Assembly: GCA_017397105.1 (NCBI GenBank)
Contig: JAFQKF010000011.1
Coordinates: forward strand, 1-64,000
Direction of reading: 5' to 3'
From: Clostridia bacterium
Lineage (GTDB): Bacteria; Bacillota; Clostridia; Oscillospirales; Acutalibacteraceae
Length of the DNA: 64,000 nucleotides
Of the stretch, positions 7,966 to 16,819 are shown in pieces (positions within the stretch are counted from its first letter, which is position 1; each line of letters starts with the position of its first letter). Under the pieces are notes generated by a model. That model did not search any database and was not told the origin of the DNA. It worked only from the letters and a program-made list of their open reading frames with translations. A program made the translations under genes and the position numbers.

Positions 7966-9828
7966 ATGAAAACTAAAATTTTATCAATTCTGCTTTGCGT
8001 AATTATTGCCCTTTCGGCAATACCTGTGGCGGCCTCTGCCCAAGGACCTGAAGCATCCTTTGATGCGAGAGATAACGGCTGGGTTACGTCGGTTAAAAAT
8101 CAGGGTGACCTCGGATGCTGCTGGGCTTTTTCGGGGGTGAGTGTGCTTGAAAGCGAATACATCAGCAAGGGCTTCGGCACTGCGGAGAATACTGATTTTT
8201 CGGAAGCGTACCTTATATGGTTTGCGAAAAATCCGCGTCTTACCGAGGAAAATATGGCATTCGGTGACGGCGAAAATATTACTGATGTTTTTATTGGTGT
8301 TGATATTAATTGTGAAGAAAAAGCAGGCGGAAATTCGGAGGAGGTTGCAGGTGTTCTTGCAAGCGGCTCGGGAATCGCAAGGGAAGAGGATTACCCTTAT
8401 TATCGTAATGAAATATCAAAAATGGGCAATTACAGCGAATCTGAGCGCTATCTGCCTGAGTGTGACGTTTGCCTTGAAAGCTACGTGCGCTTTGAAAAAA
8501 ACGAATCCGATGCAATCAAAAGCTGGATAAAAACTCACGGCTCGGTTACCGTGAATTATTATCACGATGATAATTTTTACAGTAATATGGGTAAAGAAAA
8601 GACAGGTGAGTGCGCATATTTTACAAGTGAAGTTCAAAAAATCAATCACGAAGTTGCCGTAATCGGTTGGGACGATAATTTTTCCGTTAACAACTTCCTT
8701 GCGGAATCAAAGCCTTCGGGCAACGGCGCGTGGCTGTGCAAAAACAGCTGGGGCAAGAGCTTCGGCGATAACGGATATTTCTGGCTGTCCTATGAAGACG
8801 TAAATATTGGTACGTTCAGCGGCTTTTCACTTACCAAGAAAAACGAATGCCAGAATTTGTATTCATATAATGGCAGGTTATCAAACACCAGATTGAAAAC
8901 AGTGGCGAAAGACGTAAGGCTTGCGAACGTTTTTGTTGCTGAAGAATCGGAAAAGCTTTTTGCCGTTACTCTTTTTGACTTTGCTGAAAAAACGGAAATG
9001 ACCGTTTGTGTTTATACCGATATAGCCGATGGTTTTGCCAATCCCGAATGCGGAAAGCTTGTTGCGTCCAAAGAGCACGTTGTTACTGAAAGCGGATACG
9101 AAACGGTTGAGCTGGACACTGAGGTTTATATTGAAAAGGGTAGCAGATTTTCTGTTGTTGTAAAAATGAAAGGCACGGGAGAGGAGATTTCATATCCTGT
9201 GGAATGTGGTGATCTGTTCAGCAGCCGCAAAAACGAGAGCTTTATCTGCAAAAACGGAATTTGGATCGACTGTTTGGATACGGATAGGAAATATAATAAC
9301 ACCACCATAGGTGCGTTAGCTTACAGTGAACACGAATTTGTTACCACAGAGAACGTTGATCCTTCCTGCACTTCACAGGGCTGCAAAAAGAATGAATGTC
9401 AGAAGTGCCACAGAGAAACCGTAGAATATTTTGAGTCAATCGGTCACGCTTGGGGCGAATGGTATACCGTAAATGCACCCACTGAGCAGGCGGAAGGCCT
9501 GGAAAAAAGGGTGTGCGCAACCTGCAAGGAAGCTGAAGAGCGAGTGCTTGAAAAGCTCCCCTCAGAGGATGTGCCACCTCAGGAGGAACCCACTACTCCC
9601 GAAGAGCCTCCCAAAGAAGAACCCACGACACCCGAAAATCCTCCCGAGGAAGAGCTTCCTGACCCCGAAGAGCCCTCTCAGGAAGAACCCGACATTCCCG
9701 AAACACCCTCTCAGAATGAGCCCGAGCCTGAGGAGCTGTCAGGATTTTTCTCCTTCTTCATTTCTTTCTTTTCAGGAATAGCACGCTTCTTCGCAAATTT
9801 TATAAATATAATTACTTCCTTATTTTAA
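7966..9828 (+). CDS. Secreted papain-like (C1) cysteine protease with lectin-like region and Pro/Glu-rich stalk
   Basis: The 620-residue product has a signal peptide ending near AASA (residue ~25). Peptidase C1 residues are visible: oxyanion Gln46 and catalytic Cys52 in QGDLGCCWAF, His228 in NHEVAVIGWDD, and Asn260 in CKNSWGKS. The usual GSCWAF appears as GCCWAF, so there are two adjacent cysteines. No propeptide is seen between signal and protease domain. Residues ~300-450 resemble the lectin-like domain often found behind such proteases. A Cys-containing module (CKKNECQKCHRETVEYF), a Pro/Glu-rich stalk (~540-590) and a Phe-rich hydrophobic tail (FFSFFISFFSGIARFF) follow. ATG 7966 has an AGGAG site. 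It probably acts outside the cell and is probably controlled by the ECF promoter upstream. Confidence 0.87.
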   Translation: MKTKILSILLCVIIALSAIPVAASAQGPEASFDARDNGWVTSVKNQGDLGCCWAFSGVSVLESEYISKGFGTAENTDFSEAYLIWFAKNPRLTEENMAFGDGENITDVFIGVDINCEEKAGGNSEEVAGVLASGSGIAREEDYPYYRNEISKMGNYSESERYLPECDVCLESYVRFEKNESDAIKSWIKTHGSVTVNYYHDDNFYSNMGKEKTGECAYFTSEVQKINHEVAVIGWDDNFSVNNFLAESKPSGNGAWLCKNSWGKSFGDNGYFWLSYEDVNIGTFSGFSLTKKNECQNLYSYNGRLSNTRLKTVAKDVRLANVFVAEESEKLFAVTLFDFAEKTEMTVCVYTDIADGFANPECGKLVASKEHVVTESGYETVELDTEVYIEKGSRFSVVVKMKGTGEEISYPVECGDLFSSRKNESFICKNGIWIDCLDTDRKYNNTTIGALAYSEHEFVTTENVDPSCTSQGCKKNECQKCHRETVEYFESIGHAWGEWYTVNAPTEQAEGLEKRVCATCKEAEERVLEKLPSEDVPPQEEPTTPEEPPKEEPTTPENPPEEELPDPEEPSQEEPDIPETPSQNEPEPEELSGFFSFFISFFSGIARFFANFINIITSLF

Positions 9829-9846
9829 CATAAACGGTAACAGCGG

Positions 9847-9875
9847 TTGCCATTGATGTGTATGCATGCTATAAT
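9847..9875 (+). promoter_or_regulatory. Sigma-A promoter of the aldo/keto reductase gene
   Basis: TTGCCA (9847-9852), 17 bases, TATAAT (9870-9875). It overlaps an upstream in-frame ATG (9858), so translation should start at ATG 9897. Confidence 0.7.
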
Positions 9876-9896
9876 CAGAAAAGAAAGGGTGATAGT

Positions 9897-10808
9897 ATGT
9901 ATAAAATCGAACTCGGCAAAAGCGGATTGCAGGTACCTACCGTTGCCGTCGGCTGTATGAGAATAAGCGACAAGAGCGAAAAAGAAGTTTCTGCGTTTGT
10001 TGATACGGCGCTTTCAAACGGTGCGAATTTCTTTGACCACGCCGATATTTACGGCGGCGGAAAAAGCGAATCCGTTTTCGGTAAGGCAATTTCGTCTTCA
10101 ATGCGTGACAAGGTTATAATTCAGACCAAATGCGGAATCCGTCAGGGCAGATTTGATTTTTCCTATGAGCATATAGTGAATTCCGTAAACGGCAGCCTTG
10201 AAAGGCTCGGTACGGATTATATCGACGTTCTTCTGCTTCACAGACCCGATGCACTTATGGAGCCCGAGGAGGTTGCAAAAGCCTTTGATGAGCTCAAGGC
10301 GGCAGGTAAGGTGCGCCATTTCGGCGTATCAAATCAGAATCCGTATCAGATGCAGCTGCTTCAATCCTGCCTGGATATGCCGCTTTGCGTAAATCAGCTT
10401 CAGTTCGGTATTATGCACGCGCCTATGATTCAGGCAGGCATAAACGTTAATATGTATAACGATTCTGCGGTAAACCGTGACGGCGGGGTGCTTGATTTCT
10501 GCCGCCTTAACAAGATAACCATTCAGCCGTGGTCACCCATGCAGTACGGCTTCTTCAAGGGCTGCTTTATTGATAACGAAAAGTTCCCCGAGCTCAATGC
10601 GAAAATGGCAGAAATTGCAGAGAAATACGGCGTATCAAAAACAACCGTTGCCTTTGCGTGGATTCTCCGCCACCCTGCAAAGATGCAGCCCGTCACGGGC
10701 ACAACAAACCTTGAGCGCCTTGCAGATTGTATCAAGGCAACAGAGGTTAAGCTTACCCGTGAAGAGTGGTACGAAATTTATAGAGCGGCAGGCAACGTCC
10801 TTCCGTAA
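9897..10808 (+). CDS. Aldo/keto reductase, YdhF-like
   Basis: This 303-residue cytoplasmic NAD(P)H-dependent oxidoreductase is predicted to reduce aldehydes or ketones; the substrate is unknown. The AKR catalytic tetrad is present: Asp47 and Tyr52 in FFDHADIYGGG, Lys78 in QTKCG and His115 in LLLHRPD. The C-terminal cofactor-binding part carries PVTGTTNLERL. Total length fits the family. ATG 9897 was chosen over ATG 9858 because a sigma-A promoter covers the latter and AAGGGTGAT precedes the former. It is a single-gene unit with its own terminator. Confidence 0.88.
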   Translation: MYKIELGKSGLQVPTVAVGCMRISDKSEKEVSAFVDTALSNGANFFDHADIYGGGKSESVFGKAISSSMRDKVIIQTKCGIRQGRFDFSYEHIVNSVNGSLERLGTDYIDVLLLHRPDALMEPEEVAKAFDELKAAGKVRHFGVSNQNPYQMQLLQSCLDMPLCVNQLQFGIMHAPMIQAGINVNMYNDSAVNRDGGVLDFCRLNKITIQPWSPMQYGFFKGCFIDNEKFPELNAKMAEIAEKYGVSKTTVAFAWILRHPAKMQPVTGTTNLERLADCIKATEVKLTREEWYEIYRAAGNVLP

Positions 10809-10824
10809 TAAGCTTAATATAGCC

Positions 10825-10859
10825 AAAGCCCACTGTGAGTGTCACAGCGGGCTTTTTGT
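10825..10859 (+). terminator. Terminator of the aldo/keto reductase gene
   Basis: AGCCCACTGTG pairs with CACAGCGGGCT with one mismatch, followed by TTTT. Confidence 0.8.
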
Positions 10860-10864
10860 TTTGG

Positions 10865-10897
10865 CAAAAAATAAGGCGGACACGTGATGTGTCCGCC
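10865..10897 (-). terminator. Terminator of the TRAP operon
   Basis: The perfect 9-bp stem GGCGGACAC/GTGTCCGCC (10875-10897) is followed on the minus strand by TTATTTTTT. Confidence 0.8.
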
Positions 10898-10911
10898 GTG
10901 CGGTTTGTGTG

Positions 10912-12888
10912 TTAAGCCGTTATTTTGTTTTGCTTTTTAGCTCCGATTTTCTGAAGGATGAATACAAGAACTATAAGAGCAACGCCGACAAGGTCGGTTG
11001 CGATGCCGGGGATAATCATACAAAGTCCGCCGGCAAGAGCGAGGATTCTTTCCCACCAGGGCATATGCTTGTACATATAGCCTTCCATACCTGCGGAGAT
11101 GATGTAAATTCCGCAAAGAGCGGTTACAACAAGAAGAACTATCTCATACCAGGGCTTGTCAGAGCCTACAATAAGCATTTCGGGGCTGAAAGCGAAGATG
11201 TAGGGAACGATGAATGCCGTAATTGCAAGGCGTGTTGCGGTAACGCCCGTCTTGAGGGGATTAGACTTCGCAATTGCCGAGCCTGCATAAGCTGCAAGAG
11301 CAACGGGGGGAGTGATATCGGCAACGATGCCGAAGTAGAAAACAAACATATGAGCCGCAAGCACGGGAATGCTCAGGCTGCGCATAAGGATGGGAGCTAC
11401 CATGGATGCCATGATAACGTAGTTTGCCGTGGTCGGAACACCCATGCCGAGAACGATGCACATAAGCATGGTGAGTGCCAGCGCAAAAATTGGATGTATC
11501 TGAGATGCGGACTGAACAAGAGATGACAGGACGTTTGCAAGACCTGTCTGCTGAACCATTGCGGAGATGCAGCCTGCAACGGCGCAAGCGAGAGCAACGC
11601 CGATTGCATTCTTTGTGCCGTTTGCAAGGGACTGGATATAGAGTGAGAAGTCAAACTCGAACTTCTTATGAACAATGGATTTTACTGCGCCTTCTATGAA
11701 CTTAACTCCGATAGCAACAAGGATTGCGGTAATTGCAGCCTTTGCGGGGGAGAAATAGTTCATTGCAACAACGAGTGCAATAACGGGCAAAAGGAGGTAT
11801 CCTTTTGAAATGACGAGCTTGAAGAAGTTGGGGATTGATTCCTTGGGAAGACCCTTGAGGCCGAGCTTCTTTGCTTCAAAGTGAATCATCATAAAGATGC
11901 CTGTGAAGTAAAGAACGGCGGGAAGGATAGCCGCAATAGCTATCTGTGAATAGGGCATACCTGTGTATTCGGTCATAAGGAATGCGGCAGCGCCCATGAT
12001 GGGAGGCATTATCTGACCGCCTGTTGATGCAGCTGCTTCAACTGCAGCGGCAAACTCGGGCTTATAACCGCAGCGCTTCATTGTGGGGATTGTAACGGAG
12101 CCGCTGCCAACGGTGTTTGCAACGGATGAGCCTGAGTACATACCCTCCATAGCGCTCGAAATAACCGCAACCTTTGCGGGGCCGCCTGTTGCCTTACCTG
12201 CGATTGAGTTTGCAAGGTCAACGAAGAATGCGCCGATTCCCGACTGCTCAAGGAACGATGCGAAAATGATAAACAGAACGATAAATGATGCACAAACGTT
12301 AAGGGGAGTGCCTGCGATGCCTTCTGTTGTGTAGAAAAGCCTGTGCATTATAACTCTCAGCGGACTGCGGTCAACAACAATGAACGCATAAGCAATGAAT
12401 GCGGCGGAAACGCATACGATAGGCAATCCTACAACTCTGCGGCAAGCTTCAAAAAGCAGAACAGTGCCGACGATTGCAACTGCGATATCAATTTCATTGA
12501 TTCTTGAGGCTCTGTCAACGATTGCCTGGCAGTTTATGGCGTAATAGAAGAACGAGCCTGCGCCGACCGCTGCTAAAATCCAATCATAAAAAGGAACGTG
12601 ATTGAGTCTTTTCTTCTCTTTTTTATGAACGGGATAGATAATGAATGCAAAAAATACAATTATGCCGATAAACCAAGCCATCTTCTGTCTTTCTTCCATT
12701 GTGCCGAACCAACCGTCGACCATAACGTAAAGAGAAAACAGCACCATAGCTATTTTGATTATCTTCTGGAAGATGCCTCCAAAATGACGGGTGTTGGATT
12801 CCTTGTCGAAATCCGCCATTATTTTGTCAACATCAATGATTTCTTCGTCAGCTTCCATGCTGATTGGTTTTGTGTTTACATCTGACAT
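10912..12888 (-). CDS. TRAP transporter fused permease (DctQ-DctM type, TAXI system)
   Basis: This 658-residue polytopic membrane protein combines the small (DctQ-like, N-terminal) and large (DctM-like) subunits. A soluble start (~1-40) is followed by many hydrophobic helices. The DctM core is recognised by blocks such as EGMYSGSSVANTVGSGSVTI, AAASTGGQIMPPIMGAAAF and MGVPTTANYVIMASMVAP. It would use an ion gradient to import a solute delivered by the TAXI binding protein. It is the last gene of the operon and its ATG overlaps the DUF1850 stop (TAATG). Family assignment is secure; the substrate cannot be told. Confidence 0.93.
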   Translation of the reverse strand: MSDVNTKPISMEADEEIIDVDKIMADFDKESNTRHFGGIFQKIIKIAMVLFSLYVMVDGWFGTMEERQKMAWFIGIIVFFAFIIYPVHKKEKKRLNHVPFYDWILAAVGAGSFFYYAINCQAIVDRASRINEIDIAVAIVGTVLLFEACRRVVGLPIVCVSAAFIAYAFIVVDRSPLRVIMHRLFYTTEGIAGTPLNVCASFIVLFIIFASFLEQSGIGAFFVDLANSIAGKATGGPAKVAVISSAMEGMYSGSSVANTVGSGSVTIPTMKRCGYKPEFAAAVEAAASTGGQIMPPIMGAAAFLMTEYTGMPYSQIAIAAILPAVLYFTGIFMMIHFEAKKLGLKGLPKESIPNFFKLVISKGYLLLPVIALVVAMNYFSPAKAAITAILVAIGVKFIEGAVKSIVHKKFEFDFSLYIQSLANGTKNAIGVALACAVAGCISAMVQQTGLANVLSSLVQSASQIHPIFALALTMLMCIVLGMGVPTTANYVIMASMVAPILMRSLSIPVLAAHMFVFYFGIVADITPPVALAAYAGSAIAKSNPLKTGVTATRLAITAFIVPYIFAFSPEMLIVGSDKPWYEIVLLVVTALCGIYIISAGMEGYMYKHMPWWERILALAGGLCMIIPGIATDLVGVALIVLVFILQKIGAKKQNKITA

Positions 12889-13418
12889 TAATCAAACAAT
12901 CCTTTCGTCAGAAATTCAATAGGAGTAACAATTTCAAAAACGACCTTTGCGTTTCTGCCGCACGTATCGCGAAGGCTGATTTCTTCACCGTTTATGTAAA
13001 GAATATGGTCTGAAACCGTTCCCACGATATATCGGAGCGGATCGTAGGTTATATCGAATCCCGTTATAACCATATTGCCGTTTTCGTCATAGGTCATCGT
13101 CTGCCCCTCTTCAAGAGCGGTCTGCACTCCTGCACCGAATGAACGGTAGGTGGTGGAATAGGCTCTGATTTGCCCGTCGCTTACAACGAAAGTGTCTTTA
13201 ACGGGGGTCTGGTTTACGGAATGAACGAATTCCACGGAAAACATAAGTCCGTCCTCAGCTTTTTCGGTTAAATACTTTACCCCGGTATCAGAATTGTATA
13301 AAACCAGCTGCTTGGAGAAAAGCGGACTTATCAAAACAGCAGCCGCTGTAATGATTAACATTAAAACGGCTGCTGCGATTACCTTTTTTTTACGGTGAGC
13401 CAAAGCTTTGGGGCTCAT
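12888..13418 (-). CDS. DUF1850 protein of the TAXI TRAP operon
   Basis: The 176-residue protein has one N-terminal membrane helix (~13-33) and an extracytoplasmic beta-rich part with the HSVNQTPVKD motif typical of DUF1850. DUF1850 genes are regularly found with TAXI-type TRAP transporters, as here between the binding protein and the permease, with one-base overlaps on both sides. The exact role is not known; it may be an accessory or assembly factor. Confidence 0.85.
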   Translation of the reverse strand: MSPKALAHRKKKVIAAAVLMLIITAAAVLISPLFSKQLVLYNSDTGVKYLTEKAEDGLMFSVEFVHSVNQTPVKDTFVVSDGQIRAYSTTYRSFGAGVQTALEEGQTMTYDENGNMVITGFDITYDPLRYIVGTVSDHILYINGEEISLRDTCGRNAKVVFEIVTPIEFLTKGLFD

Positions 13419-14410
13419 CAGCTTATTGCGCCAACCTCTTTATAATATCTTTCTGCACCGGGATGGAAGGGAACAGAAATGCTGGAAACAGCATATTCAA
13501 GGCTCATTTCTGCAGCCTTTTCGTGTGAATATTCGTCCTTATTCTCGTAAATAGCCTTTGTAAGCTGATATACGGTTTCTTCATCAAGGTCGTTGCTTAC
13601 GATGAATGTAGCCTTAACAGCAACTGTGGTAACGTCATCATCAATGCCGTTGTAGGTGCCTGCGGGTACGTTGTAAGCAGCATAGAAGCCGTAATCGCTC
13701 TGAAGCTTTGCAAGATGTTCTGCATCAATTTCAACAAGAACGATGCCGGTTGTTGTTGAAAGGTCAGTGATAGCAACGGTGGGAGCACCTGCTGTGCAGA
13801 AGAAAGCGTCAATCTTGCCGTCCTTAAGAGCATCTGCGGATGCCTGGAAGCTGAGGTTCTGCTTGTCGATATCTTCAAAAGTGATATCATAAGCGCCGAG
13901 AATCTGCTGAGCATTGAATTCAACGCCGCTGCCGCTGTCACCAACGGAAACCTTCTTGCCCTTGAGGTCTGCTACGGTCTTGATACCGGAATCAGCCTTG
14001 GCAACAATCTGGCAAACCTCTGCATAAGCTGCGCCGAGAGTTGAGAAGCTCTTGATAGCGCCAACGTCTGCAAAGAGGGAAGTGCCGTTGTAAGCATAGT
14101 CCATAACGTCGTTCTGAACGATAGCCATATCAACGATACCGTCTTCAACGTCAAGGATGTTAGCCTTTGATGCGCCTGATGCCTGAATCATAAGCTGAGC
14201 GCCGGTTTTCTCTTTGAGAAGAGAGGAGATAACGTTGCAGAAGCCGTAATAAGTGCCGGTTGAGCCGCCTGTACCAACGTTGATGTTGATTGATGAAAGG
14301 CCGCCTGCCTGAGCATCGGGGTCTGCTACGTTCTTATCGCCGCAAGCTGTCATAAAGAGAGTTGCGAAAACGAGGATAAGCGAGAGAACTACTGCCAATT
14401 TTTTCTTCAT
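13418..14410 (-). CDS. TAXI-family TRAP transporter solute-binding lipoprotein
   Basis: The 330-residue protein begins with a lipoprotein signal (VFATLFMTACGDKN) whose Cys should be lipidated and anchored outside the membrane. The mature part shows TAXI features: INVGTGGSTGTYYGFCNVIS near the start, LKGKKVSVGDSGSGVE and ILGAYDITFEDI. It should capture the solute and hand it to the permease. It is the first gene of the operon, has a strong AGGAGG site and a sigma-A promoter at 14471-14499. Known TAXI systems often take up carboxylates such as glutamate, but no specific ligand can be inferred. Confidence 0.92.
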   Translation of the reverse strand: MKKKLAVVLSLILVFATLFMTACGDKNVADPDAQAGGLSSININVGTGGSTGTYYGFCNVISSLLKEKTGAQLMIQASGASKANILDVEDGIVDMAIVQNDVMDYAYNGTSLFADVGAIKSFSTLGAAYAEVCQIVAKADSGIKTVADLKGKKVSVGDSGSGVEFNAQQILGAYDITFEDIDKQNLSFQASADALKDGKIDAFFCTAGAPTVAITDLSTTTGIVLVEIDAEHLAKLQSDYGFYAAYNVPAGTYNGIDDDVTTVAVKATFIVSNDLDEETVYQLTKAIYENKDEYSHEKAAEMSLEYAVSSISVPFHPGAERYYKEVGAIS

Positions 14411-14470
14411 AATTTACCTCCTGATTTATCTCCGTACGGGGAAAATTCCGCACGGCAATAATTTTTTATT

Positions 14471-14499
14471 ATTATACAATACTTTTTTAAAATATACAA
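14471..14499 (-). promoter_or_regulatory. Sigma-A promoter of the TRAP operon
   Basis: On the minus strand TTGTAT (14494-14499), 17 bases, TATAAT (14471-14476). Confidence 0.65.
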
Positions 14500-14618
14500 T
14501 CCCCAATGAAAAATATCGTTGAATATGCACATAAAACGCAACTCAGATTTAGTAATAAATACTTTGTTGAGGGCAGTAAAAACAGGCGGAATGAGCGTAA
14601 AAATATCCGTTAAATAAT

Positions 14619-14646
14619 GAAACCCGCAGGAATTCCTGCGGGTTTC
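14619..14646 (-). terminator. Terminator of the GH98-like gene
   Basis: The perfect 12-bp stem GAAACCCGCAGG/CCTGCGGGTTTC has an AATT loop. The following T-run on the minus strand is weak (ATTATTT). Confidence 0.65.
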
Positions 14647-14652
14647 TCAGTT

Positions 14653-16599
14653 TTATTCAATAGTGATTTTTGTTTCACCGTTTGAAATTACGTTTAACGT
14701 AAGAGTCTTGCTTTCTTCATCCCATTCGGCTTTGCCTTTAACTCCGTTTGAGCCGGTTGCATCAGGAATTGAGGGCTGAGCTTCAAAGCCTGAAATTTCA
14801 ATAACGGACTCTCTGAAATTCTTGGGGTCGCTTCTTTTTCCGCCCGTAGCGTAGGCGTGCATAAAGCTGTTTTCATCCTCAAGACCTGCGCATACCGCAT
14901 CCGTATCAAGCCTGAGATTGCATAAATCAATCTCAATCTTGTCTTCGCTTTCCTTTATTACGGCATAGGTGTGGGCGGGGAAGGTTGCCATAATTGTTGT
15001 TTCGCTTTTTGGGAGAGCGTAGGTAACGGTCTGCTCACTGTCAACTGTCTTGTTTTCGTTGCTGTTGAAAATGTAGATATAACCGTTCATATCAAACAGT
15101 ACACCGTCGCCTTCATACGTTTTTTCATAGTGTTTATCGAAGAAACGCTCCTTTATGGGATTGATGAAAAGCAGGTTGAGGAAATATTTAAAGTCGTTGA
15201 GAATGTAGCTGTCAGGCAAAACCTCTTCGGGGTCGGAATAAATCGGAAGAATGGGTATTATATAATATCTGCCTGTTGAGGGCACCCAATCCTTTGTGCA
15301 GTCAAAATAAGGAGTGATATCAATCTTTTCCTGCAGAAGAGTGAAGGAATCACAGTAAAGCCCCTGAAGGAAGTGGGCATCGTTACCGCTGAGGGGATAG
15401 GAGTACGGAACAGTCATTTTGTAAGCAACTTTTATCTTTTCTTTTACCTGATCTTTATCGGGCACGGCACCGTTGAGCACGAGCTGATAAATCGGATAAA
15501 GAACGTCGTAAAAAGTGGGGGTCAGAACAACTTCTCCGTCAACAAAGTGGTAGAGTCCGCCTCTGCTGAATGCACCTTCAATAGCATAAACCGTTGCGCC
15601 GCCCACAAGGTCGAAAATCATATCAATTCCGTAAAGTGCAGGGGGATATTTGGCAGTGTATGCAACGGCAGGTTCGTTGGGCTTGACACCGATATCATCA
15701 TACTCCGTGAAGCCTTCTTCATACCAGAGGAAGTTCTCAAGATTCACGCCCCAGTTGCCGCAAACACCGTCAAGCCAGCAGCCCATAATGTTTGCCTGGC
15801 TTGCAAAATGCCTGCCGTGACCGTTGTGTTTATCCATAATAATTACGTTTTCGGAGTTGCTCTTGAGAAGGTCGTAAAGCTCTCTGTCCTTAAGGATGTG
15901 GTTTACGTAATTGAGCTTTTTCCAGTAGATGTATTCCATATCCTGCCAGATGAAAAGTCCGCCGTTTTCGGCGCACGCTTTTATGCAGGATTTCATTCTT
16001 GCAAGAATATTTTCGTTTACTCCGTTATCCACGCTCACTTCATCGTAAGCGAGCTTTTCGTTTGTAACGCCGTTGGTTGAAAGCTCAACCTGAACAAAGC
16101 CTATAAGGGATTTGTGCTCTTTGAATACTGCGGAAAGCTCCTCTTGAGTGAACGGGTCACGGGTTTTGTTGGTGCAGAAGCACTCCGACTGGCAGACTAT
16201 GGGAACGTTGGCGGTATCGGTTACGGTGAGCAGCTCATCCCAGAATTCAAGCTGCCTTGCAGGGGTCATATCCGTTGGACCCTCGTCAATATAAATAACC
16301 GCAAAATTCCTGACGTCCTCGGGGAGAGCGTAGTAAGTTTTTATTGCGTATTCGGCAAAGGCTTCACCCTTTTGCGGTCCGCCCCACACAGGGCAGTTCC
16401 TTATCATAAACAAGGGGTTTTCTTCGTCAACGTACATCCTGAGTCCGTCAACCTGCTTGCGTGTTCTCGGAGAGGTAATTTCAACCGTTTTTTCAGCCAG
16501 CGTAACATAGCCGTCGGTGGAAGCGTCGGCACCCGAAACGGCAAAAGGAACCGAAAACAGAGTTGTAATAATCAGAATAAAGCAAATAAGCTTTTTCAT
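14653..16599 (-). CDS. Secreted glycoside hydrolase family 98-like protein
   Basis: The 648-residue protein has a signal peptide (ICFILIITTLFSVPFAVSG). The body resembles the GH98 catalytic module: an early ENPLFMIRNCPVWGG segment, a TIM-barrel-like rhythm, VIIMDKHNGHGRHF, then a block with GCWLDGVCGNWGVNLENF and a late GGATVYAIEGAF. The C-terminal ~250 residues look like the beta-rich GH98 accessory part. Known GH98 enzymes are endo-beta-galactosidases that cut blood-group glycans or xylanases; the substrate here is unknown. It is monocistronic, with its own sigma-A promoter (16635-16663) and terminator. Assignment rests on pattern memory, so moderate confidence. Confidence 0.62.
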   Translation of the reverse strand: MKKLICFILIITTLFSVPFAVSGADASTDGYVTLAEKTVEITSPRTRKQVDGLRMYVDEENPLFMIRNCPVWGGPQKGEAFAEYAIKTYYALPEDVRNFAVIYIDEGPTDMTPARQLEFWDELLTVTDTANVPIVCQSECFCTNKTRDPFTQEELSAVFKEHKSLIGFVQVELSTNGVTNEKLAYDEVSVDNGVNENILARMKSCIKACAENGGLFIWQDMEYIYWKKLNYVNHILKDRELYDLLKSNSENVIIMDKHNGHGRHFASQANIMGCWLDGVCGNWGVNLENFLWYEEGFTEYDDIGVKPNEPAVAYTAKYPPALYGIDMIFDLVGGATVYAIEGAFSRGGLYHFVDGEVVLTPTFYDVLYPIYQLVLNGAVPDKDQVKEKIKVAYKMTVPYSYPLSGNDAHFLQGLYCDSFTLLQEKIDITPYFDCTKDWVPSTGRYYIIPILPIYSDPEEVLPDSYILNDFKYFLNLLFINPIKERFFDKHYEKTYEGDGVLFDMNGYIYIFNSNENKTVDSEQTVTYALPKSETTIMATFPAHTYAVIKESEDKIEIDLCNLRLDTDAVCAGLEDENSFMHAYATGGKRSDPKNFRESVIEISGFEAQPSIPDATGSNGVKGKAEWDEESKTLTLNVISNGETKITIE

Positions 16600-16634
16600 A
16601 CCCGAAACCTCTTTTCAAGTCTTTGAATGATTAG

Positions 16635-16663
16635 AGTATATCACAGTTTCGGTACGGCTTCAA
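16635..16663 (-). promoter_or_regulatory. Sigma-A promoter of the GH98-like gene
   Basis: On the minus strand TTGAAG (16658-16663), 17 bases, TATACT (16635-16640). Confidence 0.65.
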
Positions 16664-16739
16664 GCACGGAAAAATCCGTTTCAAAACATACAAAAAATGT
16701 TAAATATATGCGTAATATAGAGGAATTGAAAACAAAAGG

Positions 16740-16768
16740 TTGTTTTTTGGGATAATAAATGATACAAT
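16740..16768 (+). promoter_or_regulatory. Sigma-A promoter of the exopolysaccharide operon
   Basis: TTGTTT (16740-16745), 17 bases, TACAAT (16763-16768), about 50 bases before the first gene. Confidence 0.65.
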
Positions 16769-16819
16769 TACATAAATATTATTGAAAGTGTTTCATTTTT
16801 TGCAAAAAGGTGTTTTTAT

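Noticed and set aside
9858..9896. Extended N-terminus of the aldo/keto reductase
   Set aside because: The promoter overlaps it, and the family start (MYKIELGKSGL) is at ATG 9897.
10909..11526. 205-codon plus-strand ORF opposite the TRAP permease
   Set aside because: It is a shadow of the permease gene; its composition follows the reverse complement and no ribosome site or family is visible.
15373..16626. Two long plus-strand ORFs opposite the GH98-like gene
   Set aside because: They are antisense shadows without start signals; the minus-strand gene has signal peptide, promoter and terminator.
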